64,000 nt of DNA. Source: Flavimaribacter sp039888615. GTDB taxonomy: Bacteria; Pseudomonadota; Alphaproteobacteria; Rhizobiales; Rhizobiaceae. Within the stretch, counting starts at the first letter, position 1, and each line of letters opens with the position of its first letter. Under the pieces are notes generated by a model. That model made no database searches. It worked only from the letters and a program-made list of their open reading frames with translations, and was not told the origin of the DNA. This document shows, one piece after another, positions 16,565 through 25,198 of the stretch. The stretch lies in assembly GCA_039888615.1 (NCBI GenBank), contig JBDQQS010000003.1. One strand, given 5' to 3'. Position numbers and translations under genes: made by a program.

Positions 16565-17695
16565 TCAGCCAAAACTCCTTTCAAAGAGAATGTTGATATC
16601 GCAGACCACGGGCCGCGCTGGCTCGCCGGACATCAGGCCCGCATTCAGACGGTCGGAGGCCTGCTGCTGAAACGGCATGTAGCCGCTGTGGCGCGGGCGG
16701 ACCCAGGCGCTCTCCAGCGTTTGCCTCGTATTCCTGTAGAAATCATTTGTCGCTGCGTTGACCGCATCGTCCTCCCAGCCGGCGGCGTGTCCGGGCTGAC
16801 CGCCGGCGCCTGCAAACGGCCCGCGCTGTATTTCATCACTGGCGATCCAGTAGGCGAAGTCCACGGCCTCACTGACGTGATCGGAGAAGGCGGAAACGGC
16901 GATGCCGGTCCCGCCGAGCGCCGAGCCCACCGGTCCATTCTCGCCAGCCGCCGGTATGTCGGCGAACGCCAGACGCTTTTCGCGAAAGCCGTCGATCCCG
17001 TAGTTGACATAGCCATAGATCAGCGGCGCGCAGGCGGTCTCGTCGCCGGCGCTCATTTTTTCCGAGACCGCAATCGGATCCATCTCGTAGCAGGCGACAG
17101 GAACATGCCGCATCAGTTTGACGATCAGGTCATAGACGGCCTCGCCGGCGTGCCTGTTAATCAGCGCGCCCGGTCCCTGTGTCGCGCAAGACGTTCCGAG
17201 ATTGGCGGCGAGCGTATAGAAAGTCATCAGGCAATGCGGCGGCCGCATCGGGATCAGAACCCGGCCCTGCTCGGAGAGCGTGATCACCTCGTCGAATGTT
17301 CGCGGCGCTTCGGCGATCAGGTCCGGTCGCCAGGCCATGACCTGTGCTGCGGCGTCTATCGGAAAGGCCCATTGACGCCCCTGCCACGTATAGCTGGGAT
17401 AGGAGCCCCCCACCGATCCGTTCTCGAGAGCGTCCCTCTCCCGCTCCCTGCCTGCAATGTCGAGCGGCGTCAGACAGGACTGCGCCGTGATCTCGCCGAC
17501 ATGGGGGTGATCGATGACGATCAGATCATAGGTTCGGGCCAGTTCCTCGACCGGAAAGGATTCGAAATCCTGCAGCGAGCGCTTGTCCCAGTCGATCTCG
17601 ACTCCGGCCCGCTCCTTCCAGAGCGAAGAACAGGCCACCATCGGGTCATATCCGCGCGGGTGGCTCCAGGTCATGCCCTTGAGCCGAACCGTCAC
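16565..17695 (-). CDS. Family 1 solute-binding-type protein lacking a signal peptide
   Basis: 376 residues starting (GTG)TVRLKGMTWSHPRGYDPM. The body matches extracellular family 1 binding proteins (DLIVIDHPHVGEI, FPIDAAAQVMAWRPDL, GYVNYGIDGFREKR), but there is no hydrophobic export segment. The GTG start overlaps the TGA stop of the CoA-transferase gene as GTGA, so the two are translationally coupled and the start is well fixed. The protein should stay in the cytoplasm unless exported by another route. Such signal-less binding proteins paired with CaiB-type genes may be ligand carriers or sensors; the role is unknown. Confidence 0.8.
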   Translation of the reverse strand: MTVRLKGMTWSHPRGYDPMVACSSLWKERAGVEIDWDKRSLQDFESFPVEELARTYDLIVIDHPHVGEITAQSCLTPLDIAGRERERDALENGSVGGSYPSYTWQGRQWAFPIDAAAQVMAWRPDLIAEAPRTFDEVITLSEQGRVLIPMRPPHCLMTFYTLAANLGTSCATQGPGALINRHAGEAVYDLIVKLMRHVPVACYEMDPIAVSEKMSAGDETACAPLIYGYVNYGIDGFREKRLAFADIPAAGENGPVGSALGGTGIAVSAFSDHVSEAVDFAYWIASDEIQRGPFAGAGGQPGHAAGWEDDAVNAATNDFYRNTRQTLESAWVRPRHSGYMPFQQQASDRLNAGLMSGEPARPVVCDINILFERSFG

Positions 17696-18852
17696 AGGCC
17701 GAATTCCTCGCAGATGGCCGCCGTATGCTCGCCGACAGCCGGGGCCGCGCGCGCCAATTTCGGACGCACGCCGTTGACCCGAATCGGCGAACTTGTCGTC
17801 AGGATCGAGACATCGTCCTCCCGCTCGACCCGCTGCAGCATATCGAGAACGGAGAACCCTTCGCTGTCCATCAACTGATCCCAGTCGAGCACCGGAGAAC
17901 ACCAGATGTCCGCCGGCTCGAACACCGCCTGCCATTCCGCGATCGACTTTTCAGCGATCGCCGCCGCAATGATCCTTTTGATTTCGTCGCGGCTTGTAAA
18001 CCAGCTGCGCGGATCCTCGGCATAGGGCGACAGCGCGGCGACGTCCATCAGGTCGCGAAGCCTGGATATCGGCGTCATGGCGATCGCGAGATAGCCGTCC
18101 CTGGCCTCGTAGACTCCGTAGGGCGCCGAGAGATAGGCGTGGGCGCTGCGGAAGCCGGAGCGTTTCGGCATCCGCCTGCCGTCATTGAGATAGGTGGTCA
18201 GCACCTCGAACTGAAAGTCGACGAGAGCCTCCAGCAGGCTTGTCTGGACATGGCTGCCCTCGCCTCTCATGCTGCGCTTGACGAGGCCGGCAAGAAGACC
18301 CTGCGCCAGCGCCGCGCCGGCGAACATGTCGCCAACGGCAAGTCCCATGGGCACCGGGCCGTCGCCATCGTCACCGCTCAGCCACATGACGCCCGACCGC
18401 GCCTGTGCGAGCAGATCCTGACCGGGCCGCTTCACCCACGGACCTTCCTCGCCATATCCGCTGATCGATCCGTAAACGATCTTCGGATTGATCTGTTTGA
18501 CGGCGTCGTAGTCCAGCCCGAGACGTTCTATGACGCCGGGACGGAAGTTCTGAACCAGCACGTCGGCCCTTGCGATCAGCCGCCGCAGCTTTTCGACATC
18601 TTCCCCGCTTTTAAGATCGATCGCCAGGCTTTCCTTGCCGCGGTTAATGGCGTGGAAGATAGTCGAATCCCCGCCAATCTCGGTGTCGCTGAGATAGAGA
18701 CTGCGGGAGAGATCGCCGGCGCCTGGACGCTCAATCTTGATCACGCGCGCGCCGAGATCCTGCAGGCGCAAGGTCGCGTAGGGCCCGGATAGAAACTGGC
18801 TCATGTCGAGCACGACCAGCCCGGCAAGCGGCAGATCCGAAGCGCCGGTCAT
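17692..18852 (-). CDS. CaiB/BaiF-family (class III) CoA-transferase
   Basis: 386 residues starting MTGASDLPLAGLVVLDMSQF. Class III features are VLDMSQFLSGPYATLRLQDLGARVIKIE at the N-terminus, with the usual catalytic Asp later in the GLAVGDMFAGAA-like region, and QDLLAQARSGVMWLSG. The enzyme moves CoA between carboxylic acids. Its ATG overlaps the stop of a 33-codon upstream ORF (ATGA) and its own stop overlaps the start of the signal-less binding protein, giving a tightly coupled three-ORF unit. Confidence 0.85.
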   Translation of the reverse strand: MTGASDLPLAGLVVLDMSQFLSGPYATLRLQDLGARVIKIERPGAGDLSRSLYLSDTEIGGDSTIFHAINRGKESLAIDLKSGEDVEKLRRLIARADVLVQNFRPGVIERLGLDYDAVKQINPKIVYGSISGYGEEGPWVKRPGQDLLAQARSGVMWLSGDDGDGPVPMGLAVGDMFAGAALAQGLLAGLVKRSMRGEGSHVQTSLLEALVDFQFEVLTTYLNDGRRMPKRSGFRSAHAYLSAPYGVYEARDGYLAIAMTPISRLRDLMDVAALSPYAEDPRSWFTSRDEIKRIIAAAIAEKSIAEWQAVFEPADIWCSPVLDWDQLMDSEGFSVLDMLQRVEREDDVSILTTSSPIRVNGVRPKLARAAPAVGEHTAAICEEFGL

Positions 18853-18950
18853 GCCGAAACCGATCCGGACGGAAGCCCGGCCGCATGAGCGAGATTGTCT
18901 GGCGTAAGCGTGCGCATATCGCACGGAATGTGCGCGAGGGGCAGTCTCAT
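18849..18950 (-). CDS. 33-residue leader ORF coupled to the CoA-transferase gene
   Basis: From ATG 18950 the reverse strand encodes MRLPLAHIPCDMRTLTPDNL and 13 more residues, ending in a TGA that overlaps the CoA-transferase ATG (ATGA). It has the best RBS of the region (GGAGGAATT directly before the ATG), whereas the CoA-transferase ATG has none. This suggests the small ORF is translated and feeds ribosomes into the main gene. It has no codon run typical of amino-acid attenuators. It could also be the remnant of a longer gene. Confidence 0.5.
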   Translation of the reverse strand: MRLPLAHIPCDMRTLTPDNLAHAAGLPSGSVSA

Positions 18951-18967
18951 AATTCCTCCAAAATTCT

Positions 18968-18990
18968 TATGTGAATAATATATTCACATA
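18968..18990. promoter_or_regulatory. Palindromic operator before the CoA-transferase unit
   Basis: TATGTGAATA and TATTCACATA form perfect 10-bp arms around ATA. It lies 18 bp upstream of the leader ORF start, in the expected promoter position. The half-site resembles TTCATATAC in the iclR-type/operon gap, so the same IclR-type regulator may act here. Confidence 0.6.
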
Positions 18991-19126
18991 TGGAAGATCG
19001 ATGCAAGCCGACACGCTGATCCACATGCGCCAATTGTCGAACGAAACTCGAATAGGCGGAGGACGTCCAAACCCCACGAAAATAAAATTCTATATATGAT
19101 ATTGTTTTATATACGTTTTTGTAAAT

Positions 19127-19248
19127 TTTGCTTTGTTTCGGGAATCGGGCTTCAACGATCTGGCTTTGTTTCGGGAATTCGCTTTCCGAGGCTCTGGGTT
19201 CGTTTCGGGAAACCTCACATTACGCTGTTTGGCTTTGTTTCGGGAATC
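19127..19248. repeat. Right array: four copies of the TCTGGCTTTGTTTCGGGAAT repeat
   Basis: Cores begin near 19127, 19159, 19193 and 19229, a period of about 32-36 bp. The sequence is the reverse complement of the core in the array at 2603-2870. The period is about half that of the left array. Together the arrays bracket the whole sugar-catabolism island in opposite orientation. Confidence 0.85.
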
Positions 19249-19281
19249 CGCGCTTTCGCATGTCTGAAGGCAAATGGCGCT

Positions 19282-19620
19282 TCAATTACACCGCGCCTCC
19301 TTTAGCACAGAACCGCTGCAATTGCATTCGGTTTGTTCATGTTTTGTACCTTCCGCGCCAAGGATCGCGCCGTCTGCGCTGACAAATGCGAAGTAAGGCG
19401 CGCTTTCCGAATTCACCATTTCGATTGTAAGTCTCTCAAATTCCCTGAAATGCGGCCCGACCACGGCCACGCCGTCGTCGCGCACGCTCAGGAGCATGAG
19501 TTGCTCGCCCTGATTGGCGCCACCCTGCCGGACAGTAAAGACATAGAGGCGCTCGTCGCCCTCATCGCCATTGTCGGCTTTTTCCAACCAACGGCTTTCC
19601 CATGTGACCTTGAGGCCGCT
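19282..19620 (-). pseudogene. Coding remnant on the reverse strand, apparently missing its 5' end
   Basis: The reverse frame from about 19620 to the stop at 19282 has strong G/C third-position bias and protein-like composition (KVTWESRWLEK, RLYVFTVRQGGANQGEQLML, GVAVVGPHFREFERLTIEMV). No start codon with an RBS is found at its upstream end. The open frame continues to 19782, but that part lies opposite a convincing membrane-protein frame. I read it as a gene fragment joined head to head to another fragment. Family not recognised. Confidence 0.35.
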
Positions 19621-19842
19621 TTGACTTTCGGCGTCGTTTGCTGGCTGATCGTTGTGATCAGCCTGCCGATCTTTGCAAATGCTCACGACAATAGCTGGGG
19701 AACCGGCAGTCCGGCTGGCTGGTACATCATCTTCTCGATTGCGACGTATGGCGTCATTCCCGTCCTGATCATCTCGGCCCATATATACGCCAGGCGTTCA
19801 GCCGGTTACTGGTACAGGCGCTACAGATTGCGGACGCGCTGA
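19590..19842 (+). pseudogene. Two-helix membrane protein remnant, apparently missing its 5' end
   Basis: The forward frame ending at 19842 encodes two clear hydrophobic helices (FGVVCWLIVVISLPIFANA and GWYIIFSIATYGVIPVLIIS) and an aromatic/basic tail (YWYRRYRLRTR). The in-frame sequence upstream of about 19590 looks antisense to the opposite fragment. An ATG at 19333 would give 169 residues, but half would be implausible. Family not recognised. Confidence 0.35.
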
Positions 19843-20027
19843 CAAGAGAGCTTGTTCCGTATTCACCGCTGTTTGAACGATCGGCCGCGATCCAAAATAT
19901 GATGCAGGCGCCTTGCAAGGATCGCGACTTGCGAGGACAAAATTAAATTTATCAAGATCGCCGATCTCACAGTGGATTCAGACTCTGGAAGTCGATAAGA
20001 AGGCTCAAAGTCAGATATGGAGTTCAC

Positions 20028-20405
20028 ATGAGCAATCTTCTCAAAGCACTTCCACTTGCAATTATACTGTCACTCTCAACTTTTGCTGCTGCTCATGCAG
20101 CTGACGAGCGCGTCCTCAGTGGAGAATGGCTCAGTGTCGAGACGAATAACATCATCGGCACTTCCGTTATAACACTCGCAGAAGATAAATCGGTGACGGA
20201 CTGCTTAACTTCAAAGAGGTACGGTGAAAGATGCTTCACCGGATTTACGCTAAAAGAAACCGACACAGGTCTCGAGTTCGGAAACAAGCGGGTCCTCTAT
20301 GTACTGACTGCTGACGGCGATGGCTACAAGGCGGAACGCTTCCAGCGGAATAGCGAGAACGAAGAATTCTCCCTGGCGAACACTGCGACATTGTCCGCGA
20401 AGTGA
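20028..20405 (+). CDS. Small secreted/periplasmic protein, function unknown
   Basis: 125 residues with a clear signal peptide (MSNLLKALPLAIILSLSTFA, cleavage after AHA). The mature part has about 100 residues with two Cys (DCLTSKRYGERCF) that could form a disulfide, and beta-rich composition. GGAG is placed before the ATG, and a terminator hairpin stands right behind the stop. It is a single-gene unit. Family not recognised. Confidence 0.7.
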   Translation: MSNLLKALPLAIILSLSTFAAAHAADERVLSGEWLSVETNNIIGTSVITLAEDKSVTDCLTSKRYGERCFTGFTLKETDTGLEFGNKRVLYVLTADGDGYKAERFQRNSENEEFSLANTATLSAK

Positions 20406-20409
20406 TGTA

Positions 20410-20430
20410 AGGCCCGTAAAACTCGGGCCT
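20410..20430 (+). terminator. Rho-independent terminator
   Basis: AGGCCCG / CGGGCCT with a 7-base loop starts 5 bp after the preceding stop codon. A TTTTT run follows about 10 bases later. Confidence 0.65.
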
Positions 20431-20674
20431 GACAATCCCCTTTTTCAGACTTTTTGCAGCCAGCATCGAGCCGACGATTTTCAGGGCGTTGCTAAAGGTC
20501 AAAGCGCTGACCGGCAATGGTGTGAGTGGCCGCGCCAAACGAAAACAGCACGACACAAGCGAACGACGTTCGAACATGACTATCCTTTCGTATAGGTCGA
20601 TAGTCTTTTGGAGCGAGCGGCGACGGTCGGCTTGAGGTATACTTGGCGCAAAACCTTGGAGAAAAGGGTACGCC

Positions 20675-21193
20675 ATGAACGTCACCAAGATTGCCTCGAC
20701 CATCGCCGCGTGTCTGTGGATCTCAATGTTCGCAACGGCAGGGCAGGCTGCGGAACTACCTTCTCCCAAGGGCGACGTCATCCTGACCGTGTCCGGTGAA
20801 ATTGGCGTGACGAACCGGGATGACACCGCTGTGTTCGATCTTGAGATGCTGAAGGCGATGCCGGAAGCCTCGTTTAAAACCTCAACCATCTGGACTGAAG
20901 GCAAAAACGAATTTCGCGGCGTGCGCCTGAGCGACCTGCTTGAATCAGTCGACGCCAAGGGAAGCGAACTTCACGCGATCGCGCTGAACGACTACGCCGT
21001 GGATATTCCAACTGCAGACGCCATTCCGGATGGGCCGATCATTGCTTACCAGATGAATGGCAATGAAATGTCGGTCCGCGACAAGGGCCCTTTGTGGATT
21101 GTCTTTCCCTATGATCAGAACGCGAAATTCCGCGCCGAACTTGTTTATTCCAAGAGCATCTGGCAACTGGATCGGATTGAAGTTCGAAAATAA
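20675..21193 (+). CDS. Periplasmic molybdopterin-binding-fold protein, no Mo-ligand cysteine
   Basis: 172 residues. The signal peptide ends near GQAA, and a single oxidoreductase molybdopterin-binding-type domain follows (sulfite-oxidase/YedY superfamily: FRGVRLSDLLESV, ALNDYAVDIP, SVRDKGPLWIVFPYD). The mature chain has no Cys at all, so the usual Mo-coordinating residue is missing and catalysis is unlikely. The hybrid kinase gene follows 11 bp later. Such pairs suggest that this protein is the extracytoplasmic sensing partner of the kinase. Confidence 0.75.
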   Translation: MNVTKIASTIAACLWISMFATAGQAAELPSPKGDVILTVSGEIGVTNRDDTAVFDLEMLKAMPEASFKTSTIWTEGKNEFRGVRLSDLLESVDAKGSELHAIALNDYAVDIPTADAIPDGPIIAYQMNGNEMSVRDKGPLWIVFPYDQNAKFRAELVYSKSIWQLDRIEVRK

Positions 21194-21204
21194 GGCAATC
21201 CGCT

Positions 21205-23802
21205 TTGTCAAAGGAAGCAGCGAAAGGCATTGTAAAGCCGCCGCTCCTGAAGCGGCGGCTAAGACTTTTGTTGCTGCTTCTGATCCTTGCCATCTGCGTC
21301 GCCATGCTCTCGGTGCTTGGCTCGCGCATGGCGCGGGAGATTGCAAGCCTGCAATCTGCGCCACTGGACAACATCCAGTGGAACCTCGCACAGCTCGAAA
21401 TCGAATATCTGTCGCTCCTCAACAGCATCAACACCGCGCAGGACGCAGCCGGCTCCAACGAATCCTCCCTGTCGGAACTCCGCAAAAGATTTGACATCTT
21501 CTACAGCCGGATCGACACGCTACACACCGGCAGATCGTTTCGACAGATAGAAAATGACACAGCCGCCAAACGATTGCTGATCAAGGTTCGCTCAAACCTC
21601 ATCGAGGCCCTTCCTGTTATCGACGGAGACGACGCCGATCTCTTTGCGTCTCTCGCCAGCCTCGAGGACAATTTTCTCCTGCTCAGAACCGATATCAGGT
21701 CTCTTTCGCTGAGAGCCGTCAAGATATTCGCGGAATCATCTGATCTGCAACGCGCAAACTTCTCGCTATTGCTTCAGCAAACAGCCATCGTCGGCGCGTT
21801 TCTCGTTTTTGCATTGCTCGTCGCCGTCTCCGTTCTTGTCCGCCAGTTTCGGGTGGCCGAACGCCGGGCGCGAGAAGCAAATCGCAGCAGTTCCCGGTTC
21901 ATCAGCACCGTCAATGCGTCGCTGGACGCCATCATACTGGCCGACGCCAATGGAACGATTATCGATTTCAGCCCCGCCGCCGAAGCAATATTCGGCTATA
22001 CCCGAAATCGCGCATTGGGATCGAGCATGGCCGAGCTCATTATTCCTCCCAATTTGCGTGACGCCCACCATGCGGGGATGCAACGTTTTCTCGAGACCGG
22101 AGAGAAGAAGATTATCGACGCCGGTCGCGTCGAAGTAACCGCTATGCGATCCAACGGCGCATCTTTTCCCGTAGAACTCTCCATCGGCATGACGATGGAG
22201 CCTGAAGGACCGATCTTCATTGCCTATGTCAGGGATATTTCGCGGAGAAAACGCGACCAGGAAGAACTGATGTCCGCGCGCGACGAAGCTCTGGCCGCGG
22301 ACAAGGCGAAGTCGCAATTTCTCGCCATGATGAGCCACGAGATGCGAACGCCGCTCAACGGCGTCCTCGCCACGCTCGACCTGTTGCAATCATCAGCTCT
22401 GGACAGCCGGCAGGAAGATTATGTGCGCACCGCCATCGCCTCGGGTGAAATCCTGCAACAACATCTCGACGACGTGCTTGACATCACAAGCATCGAGGCG
22501 GGCGCCATGGAGTTCCGCTACAACTATTTTTCGCTGAACGATTTGCTGGAGGAAGTGCGCAACCTGAACGAACACACGGCTGCGGAACAGAATGATGACA
22601 TCATTCTGGATATCGGAGACGGCCTATCCAACATCTACTCCGACAGGCACCGGCTGAGACAGATCCTGCTCAACCTCGTGGGCAACGCGGTCAAGTTTAC
22701 GCAGGGCGGCACGATCACGGTCACCGCGCGATCGATCTCGAGCACCTACCACAACCGAATTATCGAATTAAAGGTAAGCGATACGGGTATTGGCATAAAG
22801 CCGGAAGATATCGAGCGCATTTTCGACGATTTCGTCACCCTGGACAGTTCCTATCGGCGAAAGACGCAAGGCTACGGGCTGGGACTGGCGATCTGCCGGC
22901 GAATATCAGAAGGGCTGGGCGGTCACATCGACATCGAAAGCGCGCCAGGCGCCGGCAGCACCTTTACCGTCACCATACCGATCGCCACGACGTCGCAAAT
23001 GGACGCCGAAAGCGACGCGGAAACAGCCGAGAATAAAGGCGTCGACAATCTGAAAGTGCTGCTCGTCGAGGACAACGAGACAAATCGCTTTGTAGCGGTC
23101 GAGCTACTGCAGGCGGAAGGGTGTGACGTGGACGTCGCCGTCAACGGAATAGAAGGCGTGGAAAAGTCGCAAAATGGAGATTTCGATCTCATCCTGATGG
23201 ATATCAGCATGCCGCTGATGGACGGTATCGAGGCGACCCGCATCATCAGGAACGGCGGCGGAAAATCCGCTTCAACGCCCATCATCGGACTGACGGCCCA
23301 TGCGCTGCCCCATGAACTCGAAAGTTTGACGCAGGCGGGCATGCAGGACTGCCTCATAAAGCCCCTGCGGAAACGCAATCTGCAGAAAGTTCTGAGAAGT
23401 TTCATAGAAGAGCTATCAGCAAAGCGGAGAAGTACGGTCACTCACAGCAAGACGCTCGACATGAGTGTAATTGAAGAACTGTCCGAGGTGTTGCCAACTG
23501 GAAAGTTGAACCAACGCCTGACGCAGTTCCTGCAAGAGATCGACGAATCCGAAGTGAGTTTGAAAACGCTGTTTGCTGCCGGTCGCAATGAAGACCTGGC
23601 GGTTCTGGCGCATCTCTGCGCCGGATCCGCAGGGGCGCTCGGCGCCGTTGATCTCGCCCATACACTACGCGATATTCAGACTGCAGCGCAGGAAAGCCGC
23701 AGCCGGGAACTTGCCGGTTTGATGAGCGGCATCGATTCACGCATAGCCGACGCACGTCAGGCAATGCTTGATGTCATTGCCGCAGACATCCAATCGGTCT
23801 GA
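21205..23802 (+). CDS. Membrane hybrid histidine kinase: PAS, HisKA, HATPase, receiver and HPt domains
   Basis: 865 residues from TTG 21205. TM1 covers about 19-39, a periplasmic domain about 40-188 and TM2 about 190-212. The PAS domain is about 225-345. HisKA has phospho-His 378 (MMSHEMRTPLNG), HATPase shows NLVGNAVKF, DTGIGI and GYGLGLAI, and the receiver at about 616-735 has Asp 666 (LILMDISMP). The C-terminal HPt has His 803 (AHLCAGSAGALGA). All phosphorelay residues are present. The partner regulator is not next door; the LuxR-type regulator at 26.7-27.4 kb is one candidate. The TTG start has an AAGG RBS and is the only one that keeps TM1 intact. Confidence 0.88.
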   Translation: MSKEAAKGIVKPPLLKRRLRLLLLLLILAICVAMLSVLGSRMAREIASLQSAPLDNIQWNLAQLEIEYLSLLNSINTAQDAAGSNESSLSELRKRFDIFYSRIDTLHTGRSFRQIENDTAAKRLLIKVRSNLIEALPVIDGDDADLFASLASLEDNFLLLRTDIRSLSLRAVKIFAESSDLQRANFSLLLQQTAIVGAFLVFALLVAVSVLVRQFRVAERRAREANRSSSRFISTVNASLDAIILADANGTIIDFSPAAEAIFGYTRNRALGSSMAELIIPPNLRDAHHAGMQRFLETGEKKIIDAGRVEVTAMRSNGASFPVELSIGMTMEPEGPIFIAYVRDISRRKRDQEELMSARDEALAADKAKSQFLAMMSHEMRTPLNGVLATLDLLQSSALDSRQEDYVRTAIASGEILQQHLDDVLDITSIEAGAMEFRYNYFSLNDLLEEVRNLNEHTAAEQNDDIILDIGDGLSNIYSDRHRLRQILLNLVGNAVKFTQGGTITVTARSISSTYHNRIIELKVSDTGIGIKPEDIERIFDDFVTLDSSYRRKTQGYGLGLAICRRISEGLGGHIDIESAPGAGSTFTVTIPIATTSQMDAESDAETAENKGVDNLKVLLVEDNETNRFVAVELLQAEGCDVDVAVNGIEGVEKSQNGDFDLILMDISMPLMDGIEATRIIRNGGGKSASTPIIGLTAHALPHELESLTQAGMQDCLIKPLRKRNLQKVLRSFIEELSAKRRSTVTHSKTLDMSVIEELSEVLPTGKLNQRLTQFLQEIDESEVSLKTLFAAGRNEDLAVLAHLCAGSAGALGAVDLAHTLRDIQTAAQESRSRELAGLMSGIDSRIADARQAMLDVIAADIQSV

Positions 23803-23906
23803 TCCGTTCTTACAGCGCCTCAAATCCGGAGTTCGTTGCATCTCGCGGCGGGTTCGCTTCTCCATTTCGAACCTATCAGAACGTCAGCAAGTGTATGATT
23901 CTAATG

Positions 23907-24137
23907 TCAATTGCGGACGCAAAACACTTCAAAGGGTCGCAGCACGAACGTCACGGATTTCAGACCCGCTACACCAGCGCCAATTCCCTCGCGCCAGATT
24001 TCGCGCCTCGTTGATACGATTGAGCCCCCGCGCCCTGCCTCGACCACTTCGTTGTCTTCGTAGAGCCAGTCGAGGAATTTTTTTGATCTGTCTGAATACA
24101 CATTGAGCACCCAAGCCTGACGGAAAGCGCCATCCAT
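23907..24137 (-). CDS. Possible small protein (76 aa), weak support
   Basis: The frame begins MDGAFRQAWVLNVYSDRSKK and ends at 23907. Composition and third-position bias are reasonable, but there is no RBS before the ATG and no family is recognised. The rest of the 23803-24310 gap shows nothing else that I can support. It may be a gene fragment. Confidence 0.25.
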   Translation of the reverse strand: MDGAFRQAWVLNVYSDRSKKFLDWLYEDNEVVEAGRGGSIVSTRREIWREGIGAGVAGLKSVTFVLRPFEVFCVRN

Positions 24138-24310
24138 ATACTTCGGTATATAGACCGGTACCTCTTCAGATGAGTCTAATATTCATAGTTGCTCATATAT
24201 AACCTTTTTCCGATCCCAATCCGTCACTGATCCGATGTTTATTCGCTCTGTCTTCAAGACATGCCTTTCCTGCTCAAGGGGGAGGCGCTTCACACAAGAT
24301 GGAGGGCGAG

Positions 24311-25198
24311 ATGAAACAGGAAATCGAACGCGATCGCAAGAAAGGCGACATGGCGCGCCGGATTGCCACGATGGCGCTCGGCGCAGGCCTGCTTGCGAGC
24401 GCCGGCTGCCAGACCGCCTACAAAGCGCATGAAGCCGTCACGCCCCTCATGGGAGCGCCGGTGCAGACCAACAACACGCCATATACGGCATGTCTGGAAC
24501 ATCTGGCGGGCACCCTAACCAGCAAAAAACCTAATATCGCGATTGGACAGATCAGCGACAAGACCGGGCAGAAAGCATATTCCCAATATACCGACAGTAC
24601 GGAGCTCACACAGGGCGTATCGGAAATGGTTATCAGCGCGTTCTTCAAGACGCGGCAGGTGACCCTCACAGAACGCCTGGACGTGCGCGTACCTCTGGCT
24701 GAGCAGAAATTCGTCGAAACGAATGCGATTACCCAGCCCACGCGCGGACTGTCCGTGGTGCCTGCGAACTTCGTGGTGCTCGGAGCACTGACGGAGCTCA
24801 ACTACAACATCGTAAGTGGCGGAGCGCGACTGTTTGTCGGAGGTGTAGGTGGAGGCGTCCGCAAAGCCGTCGTCAATGTCGGCCTGGACCTTCGACTGGT
24901 CGATGTCCGTTCTTTCAGAACCCTTTATGTCACAAGCCTGCAGAAACAGATCGTCGGTTATGAGATTGAATCCGGCGTCTACCGTTTCTTTGGCGATCAT
25001 CTCATCGAATTCGACGCCGGCGCTGTCAAAAACGAGCCGCTACAGCTCGGCGTTCGATCGGTCGTGGAACTGGCAACGTATCAGATCCTCACCGAAGGAC
25101 TCGGTTTACCTGTCTCGAAGCGGGAAGGTTGTGAGCCGGGAGTTTCAACCCAATCAGCGGCGAACCCCAAGGAGAAAGACCATGAAAATGAAGCATAA
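24311..25198 (+). CDS. CsgG/HfaB-family outer-membrane secretion lipoprotein
   Basis: 295 residues starting MKQEIERDRKKG. The lipobox is at LLASAGC, so it is a lipoprotein. The CsgG-type domain is seen as IAIGQISDKTGQKAYSQYTD, FVVLGALTELNYNIVSGGA and VVNVGLDLRLVDVRSFRTLY. CsgG forms the outer-membrane pore for curli subunits, and HfaB does the same job for Caulobacter holdfast anchors. GGAGGGCGAG precedes ATG 24311. The last 17 bases overlap the next gene, so secretion pore and substrate are coupled. Confidence 0.85.
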   Translation: MKQEIERDRKKGDMARRIATMALGAGLLASAGCQTAYKAHEAVTPLMGAPVQTNNTPYTACLEHLAGTLTSKKPNIAIGQISDKTGQKAYSQYTDSTELTQGVSEMVISAFFKTRQVTLTERLDVRVPLAEQKFVETNAITQPTRGLSVVPANFVVLGALTELNYNIVSGGARLFVGGVGGGVRKAVVNVGLDLRLVDVRSFRTLYVTSLQKQIVGYEIESGVYRFFGDHLIEFDAGAVKNEPLQLGVRSVVELATYQILTEGLGLPVSKREGCEPGVSTQSAANPKEKDHENEA

